Below are positions 20,873-30,826 of a DNA stretch of 53,613 bases, piece after piece. A program made the position numbers and the translations under genes. The DNA is from Nannocystaceae bacterium (GTDB taxonomy: Bacteria > Myxococcota_A > Polyangia > Nannocystales > Nannocystaceae): the NCBI GenBank assembly GCA_019694555.1, contig JAIBBS010000040.1, positions 1-53,613 of the forward strand, given 5' to 3'. The notes under the pieces are model-generated. The model searched no databases and was not told where the DNA came from. It worked only from the letters and a program-made list of their open reading frames with translations. Numbering within the stretch: position 1 is the stretch's first letter; every line of letters begins with the position of its first letter.

Positions 20873-22193
20873 CGCGCTCCAGCTCCTGCGGCTTGGCCAC
20901 GTCTGCGCGGGTGCCCTCGGGCATGGGATACCAGCCGGGATCGCCGTCCCCCTCGAGCGTGTCGCGGACCTTCACGATCGTGAACATGCCGCCCATCGTG
21001 ATGGTGTCGTAGGGACCCTTGCCGCCGACCATGGGGATGCTGTTGTCGGGCACCTTCATGCCCATCTCGGCCATGTCGCCCATGCCGTGCTCGCCCATCG
21101 CCATGTAGCCGGGCACGACCGACTGCGCCTTGCGATCGATGTCGCCCTTGTCCACGCCGATCATGTTGGGCAAGCCGTGGCCCATCTGGTTCATGACGTG
21201 GTGGGTCATGTGGCAGTGCATGGCCCAGTCGCCCGGCGCGTCGGCGACGAACTCGATGTCGCGTGTGCTGCCGGTCGGCACCAGCACGGTGGTCTCGGGC
21301 CACTGCGCGCTCGCGGGCAGGCGCCCGCCGTCGGTGGCCACGACCTTGAAGTAGTAGCCGTGCAGGTGGATGCCGTGGTGATCCATGGCGCTGAGGTTGC
21401 CCAGGCGGATGCGCACGCGATCGCCGGTCTTGCACACCAGCGGCACGGTGCCGGGGAAGCAGCGCGCGTTCATCGTCAGCAGGTTGAAGTCGGTCATCTC
21501 GTTGGGGTCGGGCCGCTTGGCGCCCGGCATCAACTTCCACTCGCTGAGCATCATCACGAAGTCGCGATCGACCTCGTAGCCCGGCGGCGGACGGCGCGGG
21601 TGCACGACGATCATGCCGAGCATGCCCATCGCCATCTGCGTCATCTCGTCGTGGTGCGAGTGGTACATGAACGTGCCGTGCTGGCGGAAGGTCCACTCGT
21701 AGCGGAAGGTCTCGCCGGGCGCGATCGATCGCTGCGTCAGTCCGCCCACGCCGTCCATGCCACACGGCAGGAAGATCCCGTGCCAGTGGACCGTCGTGGG
21801 CGCGCCCAGGCGATTGGTCACGTACACCCGCACGCGGTCGCCCTCGACCGCCTCGATCGTCGGGCCGTGCACGCGGCCGTTGTAGCCCCAGCAGCGCGCG
21901 CGCACGCCCGGCGCGAACTCGTGCTCGACCTCCTCGGCCACGAGGTGGAAGATCTTCACGCCGTCGCGGACGCGAAACGGCAGCGTCGCGCCGCCGGGCG
22001 TGACGGTGGGGCGGTAGTCGACGCCGGGCTCGGCCGGCGGCAGCGCGCCGCGCTCGGGCGAACCGCTGTAGGACTTGGCCCAGCGGTGGTCGGCCGGTGC
22101 CGCGGATGCGCTCGTCGTCGCGGCCAGCGCGGCGGTCCCGGTCGCAGCGCCGGCCAGCAGCGCGCGACGCCGTGTGAGATCGAAGCCTGCCAT
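20856..22193 (-). CDS. Multicopper oxidase (copper tolerance), Tat-exported
   Basis: A 445-residue multicopper oxidase. The Tat signal DLTRRRALLAGAATG occupies the start. Copper-site motifs are present in order: HWHG (136-139), HSHHDE (178-183), HGIHLHG and, near the end of the oxidase fold, HCHMTHHVMNQM, which carries the type 1 Cys-His and Met ligands. Met-rich segments near the C-terminus (MGEHGMGDMAEMGM) resemble those of CopA/CueO-type enzymes that oxidise Cu(I) in the periplasm. It is the first gene of a three-gene operon with the His-rich lipoprotein and the TolC-like channel, and it is divergent from dapA. Confidence 0.95.
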   Translation of the reverse strand: MAGFDLTRRRALLAGAATGTAALAATTSASAAPADHRWAKSYSGSPERGALPPAEPGVDYRPTVTPGGATLPFRVRDGVKIFHLVAEEVEHEFAPGVRARCWGYNGRVHGPTIEAVEGDRVRVYVTNRLGAPTTVHWHGIFLPCGMDGVGGLTQRSIAPGETFRYEWTFRQHGTFMYHSHHDEMTQMAMGMLGMIVVHPRRPPPGYEVDRDFVMMLSEWKLMPGAKRPDPNEMTDFNLLTMNARCFPGTVPLVCKTGDRVRIRLGNLSAMDHHGIHLHGYYFKVVATDGGRLPASAQWPETTVLVPTGSTRDIEFVADAPGDWAMHCHMTHHVMNQMGHGLPNMIGVDKGDIDRKAQSVVPGYMAMGEHGMGDMAEMGMKVPDNSIPMVGGKGPYDTITMGGMFTIVKVRDTLEGDGDPGWYPMPEGTRADVAKPQELERDGIVV

Positions 22194-22306
22194 GGTCGGC
22201 GCGAGACTAGCAGCGCCGCGATGCCGCGATCGCGCGGCCGCGCGCGACCCGGTGCGGGCAAGCGCACGCCGAACCTCCGCACGCAGCCGTGCTACCATCG
22301 CGCGCA

Positions 22307-23200
22307 ATGTTCCGAGGCGCACTCACTGCACTCGTCACCCCCTTCCGCGACGGTCGCGTCGACGACGAAGCGCTGGTGCGCCTGGTCGAGGCGCAGATCC
22401 GCGGCGGCATCCACGGCCTGGTGCCGTGCGGCACCACCGGCGAGTCGCCGTGCCTGTCGTACGCCGAACACATCCACGTGATCGAGGTCGTGATGCGCGC
22501 GGCCGCCGGTCGCGTGCCCGTGCTCGCGGGCGCGGGCTCCAACTGCACCCGCGAGGCCATCGAGCTGTCGCGCGCATGCAAGGAGCTCGGCGTCGCCGGC
22601 ACGCTGCAGATCACGCCCTACTACAACAAGCCCACGCAGGAGGGCCTGGTCGCGCACTTCACCGAGATCGCCGACGCGGTCGGACAGCCGATCGTGCTCT
22701 ACAACGTCCCCGGCCGCACCGGCGTCGACCTGCAGCCCGAGACGCTCGCGCGACTGGCCAAGCACCCGCACATCGTGGGCGTGAAGGAAGCCACCGGCGA
22801 CATGATCCGCGCCAGCCGCGTGCGCGAGCTGTGCGGGCCCGACTTCACGCTGCTGTCGGGCGACGACTTCACGTTGCTGCCGCTGATGGTGGTCGGCGGC
22901 GACGGCGTGATCTCGGTGGGCTCGAACGTCGTGCCGCAGCTGTTCGTGGGTCTGGTGGAGGCGGCCCGCGCCGGTCGCTGGGACGAGGCCCGCACGCTGC
23001 ACTACAAGCTGCTGCCGCTGACGCGGGCGCTGTTTTCGACCTCGAGTCCGATCCCGGTCAAGCACGCGATGGCGATGCTCGGCCGCATGGCGCTGGAGAT
23101 GCGGACACCGCTCGTGCCGCTGGGTGACGATCGCAGCGAGCTGTCGCAGCTGCGTCGCGAGCTCGAGGCGCTGGGCCTCGGAGGGGAGCTGCAGCGATGA
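22307..23200 (+). CDS. dapA: 4-hydroxy-tetrahydrodipicolinate synthase
   Basis: DapA condenses pyruvate with aspartate semialdehyde in the diaminopimelate/lysine pathway. The 297-residue length is typical. The Schiff-base Lys is K160 (VGVKEATGD); Tyr132 lies in LYNVPGRTGV, and the substrate motif GTTGESP lies at about 42-48. ATG 22307 (MFRGALTALVTPF) fits DapA starts better than the in-frame start 18 nt upstream. The stop overlaps dapB as ATGA. I see no lysine riboswitch in the 113-nt upstream gap. Confidence 0.97.
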   Translation: MFRGALTALVTPFRDGRVDDEALVRLVEAQIRGGIHGLVPCGTTGESPCLSYAEHIHVIEVVMRAAAGRVPVLAGAGSNCTREAIELSRACKELGVAGTLQITPYYNKPTQEGLVAHFTEIADAVGQPIVLYNVPGRTGVDLQPETLARLAKHPHIVGVKEATGDMIRASRVRELCGPDFTLLSGDDFTLLPLMVVGGDGVISVGSNVVPQLFVGLVEAARAGRWDEARTLHYKLLPLTRALFSTSSPIPVKHAMAMLGRMALEMRTPLVPLGDDRSELSQLRRELEALGLGGELQR

Positions 23201-24006
23201 GCGAGCGCGTGTTGTCGGTGGTGATCGTGGGCGCGCGCGGCCGCATGGGTCAGACCCTGCTGCGCGCGGTGATGGAGAGCGACGACATGACGCTGGTCGG
23301 CGCGGTCGACCGCTCGGACTCGCCGGGGCTGGGCCAGGACGCCGCGCGATCGGTGGGGCTGCCCGAGTCCGGCGTCGTGCTCAGCGACGAGCTGGCACCG
23401 CCGCGCGGCAGCATCGTGGTCGACTTCTCGCTGCCGGCCGCGACCGACGGCAACATCGCGCGCTGCGTCGAGCGCGGCGTGCCGCTGGTGCTCGGCACCA
23501 CCGGCATCACGGCGGAGACCCGCGAACGCCTGCGGCACGCGGGCAAGCAGATCCCGATCGTGAGCGCGGCGAACTTCTCGGTCGGCATCACGCTGCTGAC
23601 ACAGCTGGCCCAGATCGCGGCGCGGGCCCTGGGCCCCGACTTCGACACCGAGATCCTCGAGCTGCACCACCGCCACAAGCGCGACGCGCCCTCGGGCACC
23701 GCGCTGCGCATCGGCAAGGCCATCGCGCAGGCGACCGAACGCGACTTCGAGCGCGTGGCCGTGCGTGCGCGCGACACCACCGAGACCCAGCGCACCACCG
23801 AGGAAATCGGCATCGTCGCGCTGCGCGGGGGCGACTGCGCCGGCGAGCACACCGTGCACTTCCTGGGGCCCGGCGAGCGACTCGAGCTGGTCCACCGCGC
23901 GACCGACCGGGCGATCTTCGCCCGCGGTGCGCTCCGGGCCGCGCGCTGGCTGGCGGACAAGGGCCCGGGTCTGTACGACATGGCCGACGTGCTGGGCCTG
24001 GGCTGA
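23197..24006 (+). CDS. dapB: 4-hydroxy-tetrahydrodipicolinate reductase
   Basis: DapB reduces the DapA product with NAD(P)H. The 269-residue protein has the N-terminal Rossmann motif VGARGRMGQTL (about residues 10-20), the segment GTTGITAETR and the catalytic region HHRHKRDAPSGTA (about 157-169). Its C-terminal half is the substrate-binding and tetramerisation domain. It is translationally coupled to dapA by a 4-nt ATGA overlap, so the two enzymes of consecutive steps are made together. The gene ends convergent to a Ser/Gly-rich lipoprotein gene. Confidence 0.97.
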   Translation: MSERVLSVVIVGARGRMGQTLLRAVMESDDMTLVGAVDRSDSPGLGQDAARSVGLPESGVVLSDELAPPRGSIVVDFSLPAATDGNIARCVERGVPLVLGTTGITAETRERLRHAGKQIPIVSAANFSVGITLLTQLAQIAARALGPDFDTEILELHHRHKRDAPSGTALRIGKAIAQATERDFERVAVRARDTTETQRTTEEIGIVALRGGDCAGEHTVHFLGPGERLELVHRATDRAIFARGALRAARWLADKGPGLYDMADVLGLG

Positions 24007-24009
24007 ACG

Positions 24010-24041
24010 CCGCGGCGACGCCGACGATCGAAGCGCCGCGG
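24010..24041. terminator. GC-rich hairpin between convergent genes
   Basis: CCGCGGCG (24010-24017) and CGCCGCGG (24034-24041) form a perfect 8-bp stem with a 16-nt loop, just after the dapB stop. No U-tract follows on either strand. It is a plausible bidirectional transcript-end structure between dapB and the convergent lipoprotein gene. Confidence 0.4.
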
Positions 24042-24060
24042 TGACCTGCCGCGGTGCTCG

Positions 24061-24615
24061 TCAGCACACGCCGATGCAGTTCGCGAGCGTGCAATCCCAC
24101 ACCGCCTGCAGCCCCGGCAGCGGTGGGTCGCCGGCGCAATTGATGTCGAACGTCGACAGCAGGCACGCCGCCGCCTCGGCGCAGGCGTCGTCGGCGAAGC
24201 AGGCGTCCATCTCCACGCAGCACAGCTGCTCGACGCACGCGCACAGGCCCATGGTCCAGCCGCTGCAGTCCAGCGGTGCGTCGCCCGAGCTGCTGCCGGC
24301 GCTGGGATCGATCGCACCGCTGCTGCTGCCGCCGCTGGGATCGATGGCGCCGCTGCTGCTCGAGCCCGAGTCGGCGCCGCTGCTGCTGCCGCCGGCGCCG
24401 CTGCTGCCCGCGGCCGAGTCGCCGCTGCTGCCGCCCGCATCGGCGCTGCCGCTGCCGCCCGCGCTCGAGCCGTCGTGAGCGTCGCCGCCGTCCCCCGAGG
24501 CGCTGCCGCTGCTGCCGGTGGCAGCGCTGCCGATCGTCCCGACCGACGCGGCCTCCTGCGGCGAGCCGGCACAGCCCACCGCGAGCACGCCCCACAGCCA
24601 ACCGCGTGCGTCCAT
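24061..24615 (-). CDS. Ser/Gly-rich lipoprotein with Cys-rich C-terminus
   Basis: A 184-residue exported protein (lipobox AVGC, Cys near 15). Residues about 25-115 are almost entirely Ser, Gly, Ala and Asp, including the tandem 11-residue unit SSSGAIDPSxG. The C-terminal 70 residues hold 12 or more Cys (DCSGW, CACVEQLCCVEMDACF, DDACAEAAACL, CAGDP, CTLANCIGVC) and are likely a small disulfide-rich surface domain. This build (lipid anchor, flexible linker, Cys knot) is frequent in Nannocystaceae-like genomes. No function can be assigned. Confidence 0.75.
   Translation of the reverse strand: MDARGWLWGVLAVGCAGSPQEAASVGTIGSAATGSSGSASGDGGDAHDGSSAGGSGSADAGGSSGDSAAGSSGAGGSSSGADSGSSSSGAIDPSGGSSSGAIDPSAGSSSGDAPLDCSGWTMGLCACVEQLCCVEMDACFADDACAEAAACLLSTFDINCAGDPPLPGLQAVWDCTLANCIGVC
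24301..24366 (-). repeat. Tandem 33-nt duplication in linker-encoding DNA
   Basis: Two adjacent 33-nt copies (24301-24333 and 24334-24366) share GCTGGGATCGAT at their start and CCGCTGCTGCT within, with about five differences. They encode the tandem SSSGAIDPS unit of the lipoprotein linker. Such in-frame duplication is a likely source of linker length variation. Confidence 0.6.
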
Positions 24616-24644
24616 CGCACGCGATCATGGCGCAGTCGCAGGCG

Positions 24645-25979
24645 TCACGCCAGCTGCTGCATCGCCTTGGCCACGCGGGCCATCCCGGCGTGGATCTCGG
24701 CCTCGCTGACCGCACCGACGCTGAGGCGGAACCAGCCCGAGTCGGCGCGCACCCCGAAGGCCTGGAACGGCACCACCGCGAAGCCGGCCGCGTCGAGCAG
24801 GTAGGCGCGCACGTCCTCGTTGGTGCGCAGCTCCACGCCGGCCGGGGTCTTCTTGCCGAACGGAGCGATGCGCACCGTCAGGTAGATCGCGCCCATGGGC
24901 GGCAGCGACTCGACCGGCTGGCCCTCGCGGCGCATCGCCTCGAAGCCCTCGTGCAGCGCCCGCAGCCGCGCGGTCACGCCGGGCTTGAAGTGCGACAGGT
25001 ACGCGCTGATGGTCGCGGGATCGTCGAGCAACGCCACCGTCGCGACCTGCTCGGCGCGCGGCGCCCAGGCGCCGACGTGACCGAGCAACGCGCTCATCCG
25101 CTCCATCACGTCCGCCGGACCCGCGGCCCAGCCCACGCGCAGACCGGTGGCGGCGAAGGCCTTGCTGATGCCGTCGATGAGGATGGTGTACGGCGCGACC
25201 TCGGGCACCAGCGCCGGCGGCGTCACGTGCTGCACACCGTCGACGCACAGCATCCAGTAGATGTGGTCGTACATCAGGAACAGCGGCCGCGAGCCGTCGC
25301 GCTTGCGCCGATCGTTCTCTTCGACCACGGCCTCGCAGATGCCACGCAGCGCCTCGGCCGAGATCGCGGTGCCGGTGGGGTTGAGCGGCGAGTTGATGCA
25401 CAGCAGGCGTGCGCCCGGCAGCGCCTTCACCAACGCGTCGCGCGTGGGCAGAAACAGCGACTGCGGACCGCAGTCGATCTGCACCTCGCGCGCGCCGACC
25501 ATGTGGCAGTAGTGGTTGTTGTTCCAGCTCGGCACCGGGTAGACCACGGTGTCGCCGGGGTCCACGACCGCGCGGTACGTGCCGTAGATCAGCGGCCGCG
25601 CGCCGCCGGCGATGAGGATCGACGCCGCGGGATACTGCAGGCCCAGCTCGCGCGCATAGAAGCGCGAGACCGCCTCGCGCAGCTCCTGCACGCCCGACGA
25701 CGGCGGGTAGTTGGTCTCGCCCTTGGTCAGCGCCGCGAGCACGCCGTCGCGCAGCGCGTCGGGGATCGGGAACTCGCTGGGCGCGAAGTCGCCGACGGTG
25801 AGGTTGCAGATCGATTGCCCCTCGCGCTGGCGCGTGCGGATCTCGGCGGCGATCTTGAGGATCTCCGATCCGATGAGTCCGGCCGCCATGCTCGCGATGC
25901 GATTGCCACCTTCGCTGCGAGCGCCGCTCGCGGGCGTGGCAGGGTTCGACGGCGTGGGGGACGTGGGCTCGATCGCCAT
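24645..25979 (-). CDS. PLP-dependent class I aminotransferase
   Basis: A 444-residue fold-type I aminotransferase. The PLP Lys is K273 (DGISKAFAATGLRVGW); NSPLNPTG (196-203) and the Asp/Tyr pair in MYDHIYW are the usual cofactor contacts. About 25 Pro/Thr/Ser-rich residues precede the fold. Overall it resembles aspartate aminotransferase-like enzymes, with R in the late motif WFRLSVG as the likely carboxylate-binding Arg. It is divergent from a second aminotransferase gene 75 nt away. The substrate cannot be read from the sequence; an amino acid transaminase linked to methionine or aromatic metabolism is possible. Confidence 0.93.
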   Translation of the reverse strand: MAIEPTSPTPSNPATPASGARSEGGNRIASMAAGLIGSEILKIAAEIRTRQREGQSICNLTVGDFAPSEFPIPDALRDGVLAALTKGETNYPPSSGVQELREAVSRFYARELGLQYPAASILIAGGARPLIYGTYRAVVDPGDTVVYPVPSWNNNHYCHMVGAREVQIDCGPQSLFLPTRDALVKALPGARLLCINSPLNPTGTAISAEALRGICEAVVEENDRRKRDGSRPLFLMYDHIYWMLCVDGVQHVTPPALVPEVAPYTILIDGISKAFAATGLRVGWAAGPADVMERMSALLGHVGAWAPRAEQVATVALLDDPATISAYLSHFKPGVTARLRALHEGFEAMRREGQPVESLPPMGAIYLTVRIAPFGKKTPAGVELRTNEDVRAYLLDAAGFAVVPFQAFGVRADSGWFRLSVGAVSEAEIHAGMARVAKAMQQLA

Positions 25980-26054
25980 GGCGCGACGGACTATGCCACA
26001 CTCGGGCCGGCGCCTGGGCCGGCGTGGACGCGCGCGGCCAGGGCAGCAGGGACC

Positions 26055-27274
<1,220 letters not shown>

Positions 27275-27278
<4 letters not shown>

Positions 27279-28042
27279 GCAGCATCGTGGTCGCGGGCAT
27301 CCAGCTCGACACGGTGTGGGAGCAACCCCAGGCCAGCTTCGCACGCGCGCAGCCGTGGATCGCCGCGGCCGCGGCCGCGGGCGCGCGGCTGTGCGTGTTG
27401 CCGGAGATGTTCGCGTGCGGCTTCTCGATGGCCGCCGATCGCGTGGCCGAGCCGCCCGATGGCGCCAGCGTCACGTTCCTGCGCGAGCAGGCGCAGCGAC
27501 ACGGCATGTGGATCTGCGGCAGCGTGCCCGAGCGCGCCGCCGGCGAGCCGCGGCCGTACAACACGCTGGTGCTGGCCGAGCCCGGCGGCGCGCTGCATCG
27601 CTACCGCAAGATCCATCCCTTCACCTTCGCGCGCGAGCACGAGCACTACGCCGCCGGCAGCGAGCACGTGACCGTCAGCATCGAGGGCGTGCGCTGCAGC
27701 CTCTTCATCTGCTACGACCTGCGCTTCGCCGACGAGTTCTGGACGCTGGCGCGCGACAGCGACTGCTACCTCGTGGTCGCGAACTGGCCGGCGCGCCGCC
27801 GGCTGCACTGGACCACGCTGCTGCAGGCGCGCGCGATCGAGAACCAGGCCTTCGTGGTCGGCATCAATCGCACCGGCACCGGCGGCGAGCTCGAGTACGC
27901 CGGCGACAGCCGCGTCATCGATCCGTGGGGCGAGATCGTCGCCTCGGCCGCGGGCCAGGAGACGATGCTGCTCGCGCGCGTCGACACCGAGGTCGTCGCC
28001 GACGCGCGCACGCGCTTTCCGGTGCTGGCCGATCGTCGCTGA
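27275..28042 (+). CDS. Omega-amidase, nitrilase superfamily (YafV/Nit2-like)
   Basis: A 255-residue nitrilase-fold hydrolase. The catalytic triad is clear: Glu44 (LPEMFACGF), Lys112 (YRKIHPFTF) and Cys146 (FICYDLRF). Length and the motif CYDLRFADEFW match omega-amidases, which hydrolyse 2-oxoglutaramate and 2-oxosuccinamate to the oxo acid and ammonia. The GTG start overlaps the aminotransferase stop (GTGA), with GGGAGG just upstream. Working with that enzyme, it pulls transamination forward and recycles the glutamine skeleton in methionine salvage. Confidence 0.94.
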
Positions 28043-28077
28043 CGCGGCCGCGCCGGCGCGATGGCAAAAACAAGGGC

Positions 28078-28109
28078 GGCGCGATCGACGGGTCCTCGCC
28101 GATCGCGCC
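28078..28109. terminator. Perfect 10-bp stem-loop after the omega-amidase gene
   Basis: GGCGCGATCG (28078-28087) pairs with CGATCGCGCC (28100-28109) around a 12-nt loop, 36 nt after the omega-amidase stop. An A-run (GCAAAAACAAG) lies just left of it, so minus-strand RNA would have a U-run behind the stem. A transcript-end function is inferred. Confidence 0.45.
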
Positions 28110-28239
28110 AGGGGTGCGGCTCCGAATCGAAGGCAGCCCGTCCTCGGGCCGCATCCTACCGCGCAGGGAACTCCCTCCGCGCGAAAGCCGGTTGATGAAC
28201 GCGCCCGCGAAGGCGCGCGCACCAGCGGAGCCGGGTCGC

Positions 28240-28304
28240 GTCGGGGTTCACATCGGGTTTGTGGGGCGAGCGGCCCGATCGATCCCGACGGTGGATTTTT
28301 TTTT
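28240..28304 (+). terminator. Candidate intrinsic terminator or leader attenuator with T9 run
   Basis: Two nested stems are possible: GTCGGG (28240-28245) with CCCGAC (28284-28289), and ATCGGG (28252-28257) with CCCGAT (28274-28279). Six nt later comes a run of nine T (28296-28304), exceptional in this GC-rich DNA. It could end transcription from the omega-amidase side, or attenuate a leader transcript of the Hsp70 cluster. Confidence 0.45.
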
Positions 28305-28459
28305 CGCAGCTCGTGCCGCGCGTTCCGCGAGCCCGCGAGGCCCGTCGGCCGATCGGCCGCGCGCCGCCACGGCACCCGTCCAGCAGCGGCCCCGGGCGCC
28401 GTCGCGACAAGCCGCCGGCAGCTGCGCTATCCCTTGGCCGCTCGCGGAGGCCACGCACC

Positions 28460-29028
28460 GTGGAACCACTCGGATTCGTCGCTCGGCTCTGGCTCGCCTT
28501 CGTGCTTCCTTGGCGCGTGCTCTTCGACGGCGTGTTCGCGGCGCGCGTCGAGCAGGCCCAGCGCGAGCCCGCGCCAGCGCCGTTGCCTCCGCCTGCCGAG
28601 ACCAAGCCGGTGGCCGAACGGACCGCGGAGCCTGTCGCGGAGCCCGACACGAGCGCGGCGCTGCAGCTGCTCGCGGTGCTGCAGCGCGAGGGACGCCTCA
28701 TCGACTTCCTGCGTGAGGACGTCACCGGCTTCAGCGACGCGGACGTGGGCGCGGCCGCGCGGGTGGTGCACGAGGGCTGCGGTCGCGCGCTGGGCAAGCT
28801 GGTCGAGCTCACGCCCGTGCGCCCCGAGGCCGAGGGCGCCGCGATCGAGCTGCCCGCGGGCTACGACGCGGCGCGGATCCGCGTGACCGGCAACGTCGTG
28901 GGCAACCCGCCGTACCGCGGCACGCTCGCGCACCATGGCTGGCTGGCCAAGGCCGTGCACCTGCCCAGCGCCAACCCCGGCCACGACGCGCGCATCCTCG
29001 CGCCGGCCGAAGTCGAGCTCGGCGCGTC

Positions 29029-29032
<4 letters not shown>
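28460..29032 (+). CDS. DUF2760-domain protein of the Hsp70 cluster
   Basis: A 190-residue protein. The N-terminus (FVARLWLAFVLPWRVLFDGVFA) is a hydrophobic helix that may bind the membrane; a Pro/Ala/Glu linker follows to about residue 60. The conserved domain starts at LLAVLQREGRLIDFLRED and continues DVGAAARVVHEGCGRAL...RVTGNVVGNPPYRGTL. This matches DUF2760, a family of unknown function regularly encoded just before Hsp70-like genes. GGAGG at 28446-28450 supports GTG 28460. Its stop overlaps the first Hsp70 start (ATGA). It may be a membrane-linked adaptor for the Hsp70 pair; this is inference. Confidence 0.9.
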
Positions 29033-30783
<1,751 letters not shown>

Positions 30784-30826
30784 CGCGCGCGGCGCTCGGC
30801 CGCGTGGTACTCCTTCTCGCACGCGC

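Larger units (their letters stand above)
28043..28459. other. Intergenic region before the Hsp70 cluster
   Basis: The longest gene-free stretch of the window (417 nt). It holds a perfect 10-bp stem-loop (28078-28109), a nested hairpin followed by nine T (28240-28304) and about 155 nt before the DUF2760 start. That last part should carry the promoter of the Hsp70 cluster; I recognise no clear sigma-70, sigma-54 or heat-shock consensus. No small ORF there has convincing coding character. Confidence 0.7.

Noticed and set aside
22194..22306. Lysine riboswitch before dapA
   Set aside because: The 113-nt gap is too short and shows no lysine-riboswitch-like helices.
28043..28459. Small gene in the gap before DUF2760
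   Set aside because: Open frames there are Arg/Ala/Pro-rich with no ribosome binding site and are interrupted by the T9 run and hairpins.
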